In this document: piece by piece, positions 9,934-19,715 of the stretch | Position numbering within the stretch: the first letter of the stretch is position 1 | Layout of the letters: every line of letters begins with the position of its first letter | Origin: Phytophthora sp. 'mugwort' | Lineage: Eukaryota > Oomycota > Peronosporomycetes > Peronosporales > Peronosporaceae | Direction: 5' to 3' | NCBI GenBank assembly: GCA_033558025.1 | Contig: JAUCEF010000063.1 | Span: forward strand, 1 to 41,721 | Length of the DNA stretch: 41,721 nt | Made by a program: the position numbers and the translations under genes | The notes under the pieces: model-generated | Told to the model about the DNA's origin: nothing | Database searches by the model: none | Seen by the model: the letters and a program-made list of their open reading frames with translations, nothing else

Positions 9934-10006
9934 GAATAATTAACTCAATTGGTAGAGTATTTCGTTTACACCGAAAATGTTAGCGGTTCGAGTCCGTTAT
10001 TATTCA
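9934..10006 (+). tRNA. trnV(uac): tRNA-Val (TAC)
   Basis: Acceptor GAATAAT/ATTATTC, anticodon stem TTTCG/CGAAA with loop TTTACAC giving TAC, T arm AGCGG-TTCGAGT-CCGTT. It ends 17 bp before the rps12 ATG. The open frame through it into rps12 is not coding. Confidence 0.95.
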
Positions 10007-10023
10007 ATAAAATAACAAATAAT

Positions 10024-10404
10024 ATGTCAACAATTAATCAATTATTTTTAAAAAAACAAAAACGTTTAGAAAAAAAAAAAAGAAATAAAAGTCCAGCTTT
10101 AAAACAATGTCCTCAACGTAAAGGTATTTGTTTAAAAGTTTATAATACAACACCTAAAAAACCAAATTCTGCTATGCGTAAAGTAGCAAAAGTACACCTA
10201 TCTAGTAGGTATACAATAATTACTTATATTCCAGGTATTGGTCATACTTTACAAGAACATTCAATAGTATTAGTTAGAGGAGGTCGTGTAAAAGATTTAC
10301 CTGGAGTAAAATATCATGTAATTCGTGGTAAATATGATTTATTAGGGATTTATTCTCGAAAAACATCAAGATCAAAATATGGAACTAAAATACGAAGAGT
10401 ATAA
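10024..10404 (+). CDS. rps12: Ribosomal protein S12
   Basis: Small-subunit protein uS12 of the decoding centre, 126 residues. Conserved blocks are [19 protein letters not shown] near the N-terminus (here [18 protein letters not shown]), [56 protein letters not shown] and the C-terminal [11 protein letters not shown]. The start is ATG 10024. The longer open frame upstream runs through trnV. Its last 26 bases overlap the start of rps7, the classical str-operon order rps12-rps7. Confidence 0.97.
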   Translation: MSTINQLFLKKQKRLEKKKRNKSPALKQCPQRKGICLKVYNTTPKKPNSAMRKVAKVHLSSRYTIITYIPGIGHTLQEHSIVLVRGGRVKDLPGVKYHVIRGKYDLLGIYSRKTSRSKYGTKIRRV

Positions 10405-10810
10405 AATAAAAAAATTATTTATAAATATGTTATTAAAAAAAGGAAAAAAAACTTGTTCTGAAAACATATTTATAAATATTTTAATTACTTTAAAAAAAAT
10501 TACAAAACAAAAACCGAATTTTATTTTATTTAAATCAATTGAAAATTTATTACCGAAATTAAAAGCAATAAGTATTCCAAATAAAAAACGAAATAAAAAA
10601 AAAAAAAAAAAAGATAGATATTTTTTAATGCTTTTAAATGAAGATAAACAAATTAAAAAATCGATATCGTGGTTACTTTTAAATGCAAATTTAAAAAACA
10701 TAACAAACGAAATTATTCAAACTTCAAAAAATAAAAGTAAAACAATCAATACAAAAAAACAATATTATAAAAATATAAAAAAATTAAAATTTAATCTTAT
10801 TTTTGATTAA
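10379..10810 (+). CDS. rps7: Ribosomal protein S7 (intact, arm A copy)
   Basis: Small-subunit protein uS7, 143 residues. The segment [20 protein letters not shown] matches the N-terminal KxINxLMKxGKKxxAExI block. [20 protein letters not shown] corresponds to the AIENVxPxLEVRSRRVGG region, and [10 protein letters not shown] to the IRWLVxAAR helix. The start chosen is ATG 10379, overlapping rps12 by 26 bases. ATG 10427 is too late because it falls within the conserved block. An 18-A run encodes six lysines in the middle. Arm B has 17 bases at this site, which breaks the frame there. Confidence 0.85.
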   Translation: MELKYEEYKIKKLFINMLLKKGKKTCSENIFINILITLKKITKQKPNFILFKSIENLLPKLKAISIPNKKRNKKKKKKDRYFLMLLNEDKQIKKSISWLLLNANLKNITNEIIQTSKNKSKTINTKKQYYKNIKKLKFNLIFD

Positions 10811-10870
10811 TTTTTTTAAAATACATTATTTATCATTAAATAATTAATTATTACAAATTATAAAATTCTT

Positions 10871-11785
10871 ATGAAAAATTATTATTATATTAATAAAAAA
10901 AATTTACAAATAGAAACTACAACAAATGATTCTAATATCGATAAATTTCAAAATGATTTAAAAATTTTAAAAGAAATTAGTAATAATATACAAAATACAC
11001 AAAAACATCCTTATCATTTAGTAGATCCAAGTCCTTGGCCTTTTATAATTTCTTTTGGACTTTTTTTTTTAACTTTTGGTGGTGCTATGTATTTTCATGG
11101 TTATATTGGCAGTAATTTCTTAATTTTAACAGGATTTTTAATGATTATTTTAACAATGTATACTTGGTTTCGTGATATAGTTAGAGAAGCTGTATATGAA
11201 GGTCAACATACTAAACAAGTACAATTAGGTTTAAGAAATGGTATGCTTTTATTTATTTTTAGTGAATTACTATTTTTTGTTAGTTTTTTTTGGGCTTTTT
11301 TTCATTCAGCTTTAGCACCAACACCTGAAATTGGATCTTTATGGCCACCATTAGGTATTGAAACTGTTAATGCTTGGGGTATTCCTTTATTAAATACTGT
11401 AATATTATTATCATCTGGGGCAACTATTACTTGGGCACACCATTCAATAGTTTTTGGTGATAGAAAAAATGCTATTTTAAGTTTAATTATTACAATTTTA
11501 TTAGCTTTTTTTTTTACTTTAATTCAAGCCTATGAATATATTGAAAGTACTTTTTCAATTTCTGATAGTATTTATGGTACAACTTTTTTTTTATTAACAG
11601 GTTTTCATGGTATTCACGTTATTGTAGGTACTATTTTTATTATAGTAAGTACTATTAGATTAATTAATCATCATTTTACAAAACAACATCATTTCGGTTT
11701 TGAAGCTGCAGCTTGGTATTGGCATTTTGTAGATGTTGTTTGGTTATTTTTATTTGTAGCAGTTTACTGGTGGGGAGGTAATTAA
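10871..11785 (+). CDS. cox3: Cytochrome c oxidase subunit 3
   Basis: Seven-helix membrane subunit of complex IV, 304 residues. The family block HPYHLVDPSPWP starts at residue 46. Further motifs are WFRDIVREAVYEGQHT, FFWAFFHSALAPTPEIGSLW and the C-terminal AAWYWHFVDVVWLFLFVAVY. The N-terminus is about 38 residues longer than in most family members. It is polar and Asn/Lys-rich, and no later in-frame ATG precedes the conserved block, so the extension looks genuine. ATG start, TAA stop; atp6 follows after 24 bp. Confidence 0.97.
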   Translation: MKNYYYINKKNLQIETTTNDSNIDKFQNDLKILKEISNNIQNTQKHPYHLVDPSPWPFIISFGLFFLTFGGAMYFHGYIGSNFLILTGFLMIILTMYTWFRDIVREAVYEGQHTKQVQLGLRNGMLLFIFSELLFFVSFFWAFFHSALAPTPEIGSLWPPLGIETVNAWGIPLLNTVILLSSGATITWAHHSIVFGDRKNAILSLIITILLAFFFTLIQAYEYIESTFSISDSIYGTTFFLLTGFHGIHVIVGTIFIIVSTIRLINHHFTKQHHFGFEAAAWYWHFVDVVWLFLFVAVYWWGGN

Positions 11786-11809
11786 TTTATTAAAAAATTA
11801 ATAATTTTT

Positions 11810-12529
11810 ATGGTTAGTCCTTTAGAACAATTTGAAATTTTACCTATTTTTCAAATACCTTTTGTATTTACTAATGCTTCTTTAATTTTAGTAATAGGTT
11901 TAGTTTATTTATATATATTTACATGTATAAAAACTAAATTTATTCCAACACGTTTTCAACAAATTTTTGAAATGATTTTTAATATTACAATTGAATTAAC
12001 TTATTCTAGTATAGGAAAAGCTGGTAAATATTTTGTTTCATTAATTTTTGTTGTTTTTTTTTTTATTTTATTATGTAATTTAATAGGAATGATTCCATAC
12101 AGTTTTACTATAACAAGTCATTTAATTATTACGTTTACTTTAGCATTAACAATTTATTTAGGTTTTAATTTAATTGGAATTAAAAAACATAAATTTAATT
12201 TTTTAAATTTATTATTACCTAGTGGTGCAAGTATAGCATTAGTTCCCATCTTAGTACCTATTGAATTAGTTTCATACATTTTTCGTGTAATTAGTTTACC
12301 TGTACGATTATTTGCAAATATGATGGCTGGACATACTTTATTAAAAGTAATTGCAGGTTTTGCTTGGGCTATGTTAAATGTAAATAGTTTTATTTTTATG
12401 GCACATTTTATTCCATTAATAATTATTGTATTATTGGTTGGTTTAGAAATTGCTGTAGCTTTAATTCAGGCATATGTGTTTACGATTTTAACGTGTATGT
12501 ATATAAATGATGCTTTAAATTTACATTAA
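11810..12529 (+). CDS. atp6: ATP synthase F0 subunit a
   Basis: Membrane subunit a, which forms the proton half-channels against the atp9 ring. It has 239 residues. The essential arginine is in SLPVRLFANMMAGH, and the C-terminal helix carries the conserved LVGLEIAVALIQAYVFTIL segment. ATG start after cox3. The order cox3-atp6-trnD-nad3 is compact and co-directional. Confidence 0.97.
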   Translation: MVSPLEQFEILPIFQIPFVFTNASLILVIGLVYLYIFTCIKTKFIPTRFQQIFEMIFNITIELTYSSIGKAGKYFVSLIFVVFFFILLCNLIGMIPYSFTITSHLIITFTLALTIYLGFNLIGIKKHKFNFLNLLLPSGASIALVPILVPIELVSYIFRVISLPVRLFANMMAGHTLLKVIAGFAWAMLNVNSFIFMAHFIPLIIIVLLVGLEIAVALIQAYVFTILTCMYINDALNLH

Positions 12530-12565
12530 TAAAATATACAAAAATAAGATATAATATTTTATATT

Positions 12566-12639
12566 GGAAAAATAGCTCAGTTGGTTAGAGTGGTAGCTTG
12601 TCACGCTATAAGTCGCGGGTTCAAGTCCCGTTTTTTCCG
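12566..12639 (+). tRNA. trnD(guc): tRNA-Asp (GTC)
   Basis: Acceptor GGAAAAA/TTTTTCC, anticodon GTC within GCTTGTCACGC, T arm GCGGG-TTCAAGT-CCCGT, discriminator G as usual for Asp. It lies between atp6 and nad3. Confidence 0.95.
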
Positions 12640-12673
12640 TTTAAATTTATTATATTTAAAAAAATTTATAAAT

Positions 12674-13027
12674 ATGTTATTAAATTATTCAAATATTTTT
12701 ATATTCTTAATATTAAGTTTATTTTTATCAATTTTAATTTTCATTTTATCTTTTAGTTTAATTAAACAAAAAGATGATTTAGAAAAGTTAACAGCCTATG
12801 AATGTGGATTTAATCCTTATGATGATGCTAGAAAAATTTTTGATGTAAAATTTTATTTAGTAGCTATCCTTTTTATTATTTTTGATTTAGAAGCTGTTTT
12901 TATTTTTCCTTGGGTTTTAACTTTAAGTTCAAATTTTTCATGGGGATTTTGGACTATGATTGAATTTTTAGTTGAATTAGTTATAGGTTTTATTTATATT
13001 TGGTGTAGTGATGCTTTAGAATGGTAA
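12674..13027 (+). CDS. nad3: NADH dehydrogenase subunit 3
   Basis: Small membrane subunit of complex I, 117 residues, normal length. The conserved loop LEKLTAYECGFNPYDDARK, with its redox-sensitive cysteine, and the following KFYLVAILFIIFDLEAVFIF block are clear. The start is ATG 12674. The upstream in-frame ATG at 12581 lies in trnD and would add 31 residues of tRNA sequence. TAA stop. Confidence 0.97.
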   Translation: MLLNYSNIFIFLILSLFLSILIFILSFSLIKQKDDLEKLTAYECGFNPYDDARKIFDVKFYLVAILFIIFDLEAVFIFPWVLTLSSNFSWGFWTMIEFLVELVIGFIYIWCSDALEW

Positions 13028-13493
<466 letters not shown>

Positions 13494-13512
13494 TTAAAAT
13501 TAAATCCTGAAA

Positions 13513-13642
13513 AATATGATAAAAATTAATTTTTATCGTATTTTATGTTATATATATACTAATACTGGTTATAGTATTTATTTTAGAAAAAAAATTATTT
13601 ATTTTTTTAATATATAAATATTTATAATTATAAATATTTATA
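13513..13642. repeat. Hairpin cluster between atp9 and nad9 (arm A)
   Basis: Three self-complementary elements follow the atp9 stop. The first is a 15-bp stem without loop at 13513-13542, with one G-U pair and centred on AATTAATT. The second is a 6-bp stem AATACT/AGTATT around 13561. The third is a perfect 30-base palindrome at 13613-13642, just before nad9. They may be 3'-end or processing signals for the abundant atp9 transcript. Confidence 0.5.
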
Positions 13643-13656
13643 ATTATTTTTTATTT

Positions 13657-14223
13657 ATGAAAGTATTAAAAAAATTTAGTCAATATTTATTACAGATTTT
13701 ACCAATAATAAATTATACTTTATATAAAAATGAATTATGTATAAATATTTCTACAAAAAATTTAATTCCTATTTTATTTTTTTTAAAAAATCATACAAAT
13801 ACTCAATTTAAAGTATTATCAGAAATTTGTGTTATAGATTATATTAATAAAAAAAAACGTTTTGAAATAATTTATAATTTATTAAGTATTCGTTTTAATA
13901 GTCGTTTAAAAATTAAAATAATAATTAATGAATTACAACCGGTAGATTCAATTATAAAAATATATCAATCAGCCAATTGGTGTGAAAGAGAAGTTTGGGA
14001 TATGTTTGGTATTTTTTTTTTATACCATCCCGATTTAAGACGGATTTTAACAGATTATGGTTTTGAAGGACATCCTTTACGTAAAGATTTCCCTTTAAGT
14101 GGTTTTTTAGAAATTTTTTATAATGAATTAAAAAAACGTGTTGTTTATGAACCCATTAATTTATCACAACAATACCGATTATTTGAATTTAATAATCCTT
14201 GGAATAATAAAATAAATATGTAA
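13657..14223 (+). CDS. nad9: NADH dehydrogenase subunit 9 (30-kDa type)
   Basis: Hydrophilic peripheral-arm subunit of complex I, 188 residues. The family signature is WCEREVWDMFGIFF followed by HPDLRRILTDYGFEGHPLRK and DFPLSGF. ATG start, TAA stop, with cob 47 bp downstream. Confidence 0.97.
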   Translation: MKVLKKFSQYLLQILPIINYTLYKNELCINISTKNLIPILFFLKNHTNTQFKVLSEICVIDYINKKKRFEIIYNLLSIRFNSRLKIKIIINELQPVDSIIKIYQSANWCEREVWDMFGIFFLYHPDLRRILTDYGFEGHPLRKDFPLSGFLEIFYNELKKRVVYEPINLSQQYRLFEFNNPWNNKINM

Positions 14224-14270
14224 TATTTTATTAATTATTTTTGCTTTTAGGTAATTTTTCATTTCATATT

Positions 14271-15446
14271 ATGAGATGGAATAAAAAATCATTATTTGCG
14301 ATTCTTAATAATCATTTAATAGATTATCCTACACCTATTAATTTAAATTATTTTTTTGGATTCGGTTCGTTAGCTGGTATTATGTTAGTAATACAAATTT
14401 TAACAGGTATTTTTTTAGCAATGCATTATACTCCACATATTGATTTAGCTTTTAATAGTGTTGAACATATTATGAGAGATGTAAATAATGGTTGGTTAAT
14501 TAGATATACACATGCAAATGGAGCATCTTTTTTTTTTATTGTTGTATATATTCATATTTTTCGTGGTTTATATTATGGTTCTTATATCACACCAAGAGAA
14601 GCTATATGGTCTTCTGGTGTAATTATTTTTATTTTAATGATGGCTACAGCTTTTATGGGTTATGTTTTACCTTGGGGACAAATGAGTTTTTGGGGTGCAA
14701 CTGTTATTACTAATTTATTTTCTGCAATACCCTTAATAGGAAAAGATATTGTTGATTGGCTTTGGGGCGGATTTGCTGTTGATAATCCAACATTAAATCG
14801 TTTTTTTAGTTTACATTTTACATTACCTTTTATAATTGTGGGTGCCGTATTGATACATTTAATTTTATTACATGAAGTTGGTTCAAATAATCCTTTAGGT
14901 ATTACATTAAAAAATGAAAATATACCTTTTTATCCATATTTTTATACTAAAGATTTATTTGGATTAATGATCTTATTTTTGATTTTCTTTATTTTTATTT
15001 TTTTTTATCCTAATACATTAGGTCATCCCGATAATTATATTGAAGCAAATCCAATGAAAACACCTTTACATATCGTACCAGAATGGTATTTTTTACCGTT
15101 TTATGCAATTTTAAGATCTATTCCTAATAAAATTGGCGGTGTTATAGCTATGTTTGGTTCATTACTTATTTTATTAACAATACCTTTTACAAATTCATCT
15201 GAAATTAGAAGTACAGCTTTTAGACCTATATTTAAAATTTGTTATTGGTTATTAGTTATAGCTTTTTTATTATTAGGTTGGGTTGGACAATGTCCAGTTG
15301 AATATCCTTATACTGAAATTGGTATTATAAGTATGATTTATTATTTTTTTTTTTTTATAATAATTATACCATTTTTAGGTAAATTAGAAACTTATTTAGT
15401 ACGTTATAATATTAATAAAAAATCTTTAATAAATAAAAATAAATAA
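14271..15446 (+). CDS. cob: Apocytochrome b
   Basis: Central membrane subunit of complex III with eight helices, haems bL/bH and both quinone sites, 391 residues. Motifs include [20 protein letters not shown], the haem-binding histidine regions around [11 protein letters not shown] and the [12 protein letters not shown] block, [20 protein letters not shown] and the Qo-site motif [16 protein letters not shown]. The start is ATG 14271 (MRWNKKSLF), where the family normally begins. A TTG 30 bases upstream in frame is not needed. Its 3' end overlaps the open frame of nad11. Confidence 0.97.
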   Translation: MRWNKKSLFAILNNHLIDYPTPINLNYFFGFGSLAGIMLVIQILTGIFLAMHYTPHIDLAFNSVEHIMRDVNNGWLIRYTHANGASFFFIVVYIHIFRGLYYGSYITPREAIWSSGVIIFILMMATAFMGYVLPWGQMSFWGATVITNLFSAIPLIGKDIVDWLWGGFAVDNPTLNRFFSLHFTLPFIIVGAVLIHLILLHEVGSNNPLGITLKNENIPFYPYFYTKDLFGLMILFLIFFIFIFFYPNTLGHPDNYIEANPMKTPLHIVPEWYFLPFYAILRSIPNKIGGVIAMFGSLLILLTIPFTNSSEIRSTAFRPIFKICYWLLVIAFLLLGWVGQCPVEYPYTEIGIISMIYYFFFFIIIIPFLGKLETYLVRYNINKKSLINKNK

Positions 15447-17025
15447 TTTAAATTGTATTCATTGTACACGTTGTGTACGTTTTGCTAATGAAATTTGTGG
15501 AATTGACGGTTTAGGTACAACAGGTCGTGGTAATAAAACTGAAATTAATTTTTATTCTTCAAATATTTTTAAATCCGAATTTTCTGGTAATTTAGTAGAT
15601 TTATGTCCTGTTGGTGCATTAACTTCTAAACCCTATACTTTTAAAGCACGTTCTTGGGAATTAAAAAAAAAAGAGGGTATTGCTATTTTAGATAGTATTG
15701 GTTCAAATATTAAAATTGATATTTTTAATAATGAAATTATACGTATTTTACCTAAAACTAATTTTAATATTAATAAAGAATGGATATCAGATAAAACAAG
15801 ATATTTTTTTGATAGTTTAAAATATCAACGATTAAAATATCCATTATTAAAAGATAATCAAAACAATTTTCATAGGATTTCTTGGTTAGATGCTCTAAAT
15901 ATTATTAATAAAAAATTGATAATTACAGATAGTTTTAATGCTAAAAGTATTATTGGTGATTTAACTGATTTAGAATCTCTTTTTTTATTAAAAAAAAATT
16001 TAAATAAATTAGGAATTTCAAATGTAAATTATGAACAATTTTTAAAAAATCGACAAATTAAGATAAATTCTGATTTAGCTTCAAATTTTTTATTTAATAA
16101 TACTTTAAAATCTATTGAAGAATCTGATGTTTGTTTAATAATTGGTAGTGATATTCGTCAAGAAGGTTCTATTTTAAATATTCATTTAATTAATCGTTTA
16201 AAAAAAGGAAATTTTAAAATAGCATATATCGGTAATAAAATTAATTTTACTTATCCAGTAAAACATTTAGGATTAACTTTTAAAACTTTAATAAATATTA
16301 TTTTAGGAAAACATGTATTTTGTAAACAATTAAAAAAAGCAAAAAAACCTTTAATTATTATAGGTAGTAATATTTTAAATCAAAAAAATGGTTTTTTTTT
16401 ATTATCAAAATTAAAAAATTTATCATTTATTAACCATAATATTAATTTCTTTAATTTTCAAACTTCTTTAATTAATTTTTTTGAAATTACTTTTCCAAAA
16501 TCATTAAATATGTTAAATAATTCAAAATTATATTATTTATTTAATACAAATTTACAAAATAAATTAAAAATAACTAAAAATAGTTTTGTTATTTATCAAG
16601 GACATCATTTTACTAAAGATGCTCAAAATTCAAATCTAATTTTACCTGGATTAACTTTTTTAGAAAAAAATGGAATGTATATTAATTTAGAAGGTTTTAT
16701 TCAAAAAAATGAACAAATTTTAAATGTAAATATAGAACAACGTAAAGATTCTATAATTTATAGAAATCTTTATAAATTTTTATTAAATAAAAATCAATCT
16801 AAATCAGAAGCTTTTTTAAAAATTAAAGATATTTTACCTTATTTATTAAAAAAAAAAATAAAAATTATTTATAATTTTAGTTTTAATAAAAAATTTTTAA
16901 AAATTAATATTAATTTTTTAGATTCATTAATTAAAAATAATTATTATACAAATATATTAGAACAATATTCAAAAATATTGATTAATTCTAATAAAATTTT
17001 CAAAAATCAATCAAAATTATTATGA
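15433..17025 (+). CDS. nad11: NADH dehydrogenase subunit 11 (75-kDa type), N-terminus missing
   Basis: Iron-sulfur and molybdopterin-oxidoreductase-like subunit of the complex I peripheral arm. The frame is open from 15433 (after TAA at 15430) to TGA at 17023-17025, 530 codons. It starts inside the family: CIHCTRC (C8, C11, C14) and CPVGAL (C58) are the four ligands of cluster N4, with spacing as in the animal protein. Further on are [13 protein letters not shown] and [19 protein letters not shown] of the C-terminal domain. About 150 N-terminal residues, with the ligands of clusters N1b and N5, are absent. No in-frame ATG precedes the N4 cysteines, so translation would need ATA or another start. 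cob ends at 15446, so there is no room upstream. The N-terminal part is not elsewhere in the window. The stop overlaps the nad1 start as ATGA. Confidence 0.85.
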   Translation: MKINNLNCIHCTRCVRFANEICGIDGLGTTGRGNKTEINFYSSNIFKSEFSGNLVDLCPVGALTSKPYTFKARSWELKKKEGIAILDSIGSNIKIDIFNNEIIRILPKTNFNINKEWISDKTRYFFDSLKYQRLKYPLLKDNQNNFHRISWLDALNIINKKLIITDSFNAKSIIGDLTDLESLFLLKKNLNKLGISNVNYEQFLKNRQIKINSDLASNFLFNNTLKSIEESDVCLIIGSDIRQEGSILNIHLINRLKKGNFKIAYIGNKINFTYPVKHLGLTFKTLINIILGKHVFCKQLKKAKKPLIIIGSNILNQKNGFFLLSKLKNLSFINHNINFFNFQTSLINFFEITFPKSLNMLNNSKLYYLFNTNLQNKLKITKNSFVIYQGHHFTKDAQNSNLILPGLTFLEKNGMYINLEGFIQKNEQILNVNIEQRKDSIIYRNLYKFLLNKNQSKSEAFLKIKDILPYLLKKKIKIIYNFSFNKKFLKININFLDSLIKNNYYTNILEQYSKILINSNKIFKNQSKLL

Positions 17026-18002
17026 TATACACAATTTTAAAATTTTTAATTTTCATATTACCTTTATTAATTGCTGTGGCTTATTTTACTTTAGTTGAAC
17101 GTAAAATATTAGCTTCTATTCAAAGAAGAAGAGGACCTAATGTTGTAGGTACTTTTGGATTATTACAACCATTAGCTGATGGTCTTAAATTATTCGTAAA
17201 AGAAACAATTTTACCAAGTAATGCTGATGTAATTTTATTTATATTTGCACCTATTTTAGCTTTTTTTTTAAGTCTATTAAGTTGGACAATAATACCTTTA
17301 GGTTTTGGTATGTTTTTTACTGAATTAAATATTGGTATTTTATATTTAATAGCAATTTCATCTTTAGGTGTATACGGTGTTATTATAGGTGGTTGGTCAA
17401 GTAATTCTAAATATTCGTTTTTAGGGGCTTTAAGATCAACAGCACAAATGATTTCATATGAATTAACTATTGGGTTTTCAATTCTTTCAGTAATTGTTTG
17501 TGCAAAATCTTTAAATTTAATTTCTATTATTTGGGCACAAAAAACGGTATGGTATTGTTTTCCTCTTTTTCCTATTTTTATAATTTTTTTTATATCTTGT
17601 TTAGCAGAAACAAATCGACATCCCTTTGATTTACCTGAAGCTGAAGCTGAATTAGTTTCAGGTTATAATGTAGAATATTCTGCAATGGGTTTTGCATTAT
17701 TTTTTTTAGGTGAATATGCTAATATGTTATTAATGAGTAGTTTAACTACGATTTTATTTTTAGGTGGTTGGTTAGCACCTTTCCCTTTTAGTATAAATTG
17801 TATTAATTTTTTACCCGGATCTTTTTGGTTTAGTATTAAAATTTGTTTTTTTGTTGTTTTATTTGTAGTTGCTCGAGCTATTTTACCTCGATATCGTTAT
17901 GACCAATTAATGCGTTTAGGTTGGAAAGTATTTCTACCTTTTTCATTATCCTGGTTTTTATATACTGCAAGTATTTTAATAAGTTTTAATTGGTTAATTT
18001 AA
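17022..18002 (+). CDS. nad1: NADH dehydrogenase subunit 1
   Basis: Membrane subunit of complex I at the junction with the peripheral arm, lining the quinone tunnel. It has 326 residues. Typical blocks are [51 protein letters not shown] with YNVEYSAM, and [21 protein letters not shown] start overlapping the nad11 TGA. nad4L follows after 2 bp, so the three genes are probably co-transcribed. Confidence 0.98.
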   Translation: MIYTILKFLIFILPLLIAVAYFTLVERKILASIQRRRGPNVVGTFGLLQPLADGLKLFVKETILPSNADVILFIFAPILAFFLSLLSWTIIPLGFGMFFTELNIGILYLIAISSLGVYGVIIGGWSSNSKYSFLGALRSTAQMISYELTIGFSILSVIVCAKSLNLISIIWAQKTVWYCFPLFPIFIIFFISCLAETNRHPFDLPEAEAELVSGYNVEYSAMGFALFFLGEYANMLLMSSLTTILFLGGWLAPFPFSINCINFLPGSFWFSIKICFFVVLFVVARAILPRYRYDQLMRLGWKVFLPFSLSWFLYTASILISFNWLI

Positions 18003-18004
18003 TT

Positions 18005-18307
18005 ATGAATATTTTAAATCATTTTATTTTTACTTTTTTTTTATTCTGTCTTGGATTATTTGGTATAATTTTAAATAGACAGAATATTATTATTATTTTA
18101 ATGTCTATTGAATTATTATTATTATCAATTAATTTAAATTTTATTTATTTTGCAGTTTTAATTGATGATATAATAGGACAAGTTTTTTCTTTATTAATTT
18201 TAACAGTAGCTGCAGCAGAATCAGCTATTGGATTAGCTATTATGATTATTTTCTTTAAATTATATGGAGATATTTCAATTTATAAAATAAATTTATTATC
18301 ATTATAA
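18005..18307 (+). CDS. nad4L: NADH dehydrogenase subunit 4L
   Basis: Three-helix membrane subunit of complex I, exactly 100 residues from ATG 18005, the normal length. The family segment FGIILNRQNIIIILMSIELL and the following AAAESAIGLAIMI are clear. The TTG at 17990 would overlap nad1 and is rejected. It is the last gene before the axis, and its 3' part is repeated in the axis repeats. Confidence 0.97.
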   Translation: MNILNHFIFTFFLFCLGLFGIILNRQNIIIILMSIELLLLSINLNFIYFAVLIDDIIGQVFSLLILTVAAAESAIGLAIMIIFFKLYGDISIYKINLLSL

Positions 18308-18491
18308 TAAATTTATTTTCTTTAAATTATATGGAGATATTTCAATTTATAAAATAAATTTATTATCATTATAATAAATTTATTTTATAAATTGAAATAT
18401 CTCCATATAATTTAAAGAAAATAAATTTATTATAATGATAATAAATTTATTTTATAAATTGAAATATCTCCATATAATTTAAAGAAAATAA
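18246..18491. repeat. Nested direct and inverted repeats at the palindrome axis
   Basis: The last part of nad4L and its 3' flank (18246-18319) is repeated at 18313-18386, a 74-base match with period 67. The mirror copies lie at 18351-18424 and 18418-18491. Each unit contains a quasi-palindromic hairpin, with arms like AAATTTATTAT and ATAATAAATTT around the loop CATT, just at the nad4L stop. The middle hairpin is itself the axis of the whole inverted repeat, with loop CATT at 18367-18370 as the only unpaired bases. The structure looks like the product of a fold-back or template switch at a hairpin. Confidence 0.9.
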
Positions 18492-18732
18492 TCATAATAG
18501 CTAATCCAATAGCTGATTCTGCTGCAGCTACTGTTAAAATTAATAAAGAAAAAACTTGTCCTATTATATCATCAATTAAAACTGCAAAATAAATAAAATT
18601 TAAATTAATTGATAATAATAATAATTCAATAGACATTAAAATAATAATAATATTCTGTCTATTTAAAATTATACCAAATAATCCAAGACAGAATAAAAAA
18701 AAAGTAAAAATAAAATGATTTAAAATATTCAT
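18430..18732 (-). CDS. nad4L: NADH dehydrogenase subunit 4L (arm B copy)
   Basis: Protein identical to the arm A copy. The two genes face tail to tail across the axis with 122 bp between their stops, so transcripts from the two arms would converge here and be complementary if they read through. Confidence 0.97.
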   Translation of the reverse strand: MNILNHFIFTFFLFCLGLFGIILNRQNIIIILMSIELLLLSINLNFIYFAVLIDDIIGQVFSLLILTVAAAESAIGLAIMIIFFKLYGDISIYKINLLSL

Positions 18733-18734
18733 AA

Positions 18735-19715
18735 TTAAATTAACCAATTAAAACTTATTAAAATACTTGCAGTATATAAAAACCAGGATAATGAAAAAGG
18801 TAGAAATACTTTCCAACCTAAACGCATTAATTGGTCATAACGATATCGAGGTAAAATAGCTCGAGCAACTACAAATAAAACAACAAAAAAACAAATTTTA
18901 ATACTAAACCAAAAAGATCCGGGTAAAAAATTAATACAATTTATACTAAAAGGGAAAGGTGCTAACCAACCACCTAAAAATAAAATCGTAGTTAAACTAC
19001 TCATTAATAACATATTAGCATATTCACCTAAAAAAAATAATGCAAAACCCATTGCAGAATATTCTACATTATAACCTGAAACTAATTCAGCTTCAGCTTC
19101 AGGTAAATCAAAGGGATGTCGATTTGTTTCTGCTAAACAAGATATAAAAAAAATTATAAAAATAGGAAAAAGAGGAAAACAATACCATACCGTTTTTTGT
19201 GCCCAAATAATAGAAATTAAATTTAAAGATTTTGCACAAACAATTACTGAAAGAATTGAAAACCCAATAGTTAATTCATATGAAATCATTTGTGCTGTTG
19301 ATCTTAAAGCCCCTAAAAACGAATATTTAGAATTACTTGACCAACCACCTATAATAACACCGTATACACCTAAAGATGAAATTGCTATTAAATATAAAAT
19401 ACCAATATTTAATTCAGTAAAAAACATACCAAAACCTAAAGGTATTATTGTCCAACTTAATAGACTTAAAAAAAAAGCTAAAATAGGTGCAAATATAAAT
19501 AAAATTACATCAGCATTACTTGGTAAAATTGTTTCTTTTACGAATAATTTAAGACCATCAGCTAATGGTTGTAATAATCCAAAAGTACCTACAACATTAG
19601 GTCCTCTTCTTCTTTGAATAGAAGCTAATATTTTACGTTCAACTAAAGTAAAATAAGCCACAGCAATTAATAAAGGTAATATGAAAATTAAAAATTTTAA
19701 AATTGTGTATATCAT
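18735..19715 (-). CDS. nad1: NADH dehydrogenase subunit 1 (arm B copy)
   Basis: Identical in protein to the copy at 17022-18002, including the ATGA overlap with nad11 and the 2-bp gap to nad4L. Confidence 0.98.
   Translation of the reverse strand: MIYTILKFLIFILPLLIAVAYFTLVERKILASIQRRRGPNVVGTFGLLQPLADGLKLFVKETILPSNADVILFIFAPILAFFLSLLSWTIIPLGFGMFFTELNIGILYLIAISSLGVYGVIIGGWSSNSKYSFLGALRSTAQMISYELTIGFSILSVIVCAKSLNLISIIWAQKTVWYCFPLFPIFIIFFISCLAETNRHPFDLPEAEAELVSGYNVEYSAMGFALFFLGEYANMLLMSSLTTILFLGGWLAPFPFSINCINFLPGSFWFSIKICFFVVLFVVARAILPRYRYDQLMRLGWKVFLPFSLSWFLYTASILISFNWLI

Noticed and set aside
10372..10701. 109-codon minus-strand frame antisense to rps7
   Set aside because: It is a shadow of rps7: Phe-rich because it is complementary to the A runs, and without family features. 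It also depends on the same homopolymer length.
14241..14270. TTG start ten codons upstream of cob
   Set aside because: The family begins at the [13 protein letters not shown] N-terminus encoded from ATG 14271, so there is no need for a TTG start.
15916..17025. nad11 beginning at TTG 15916
   Set aside because: The frame is open from 15433 and the stretch before 15916 encodes the conserved N4 cluster region, so the TTG lies inside the gene.
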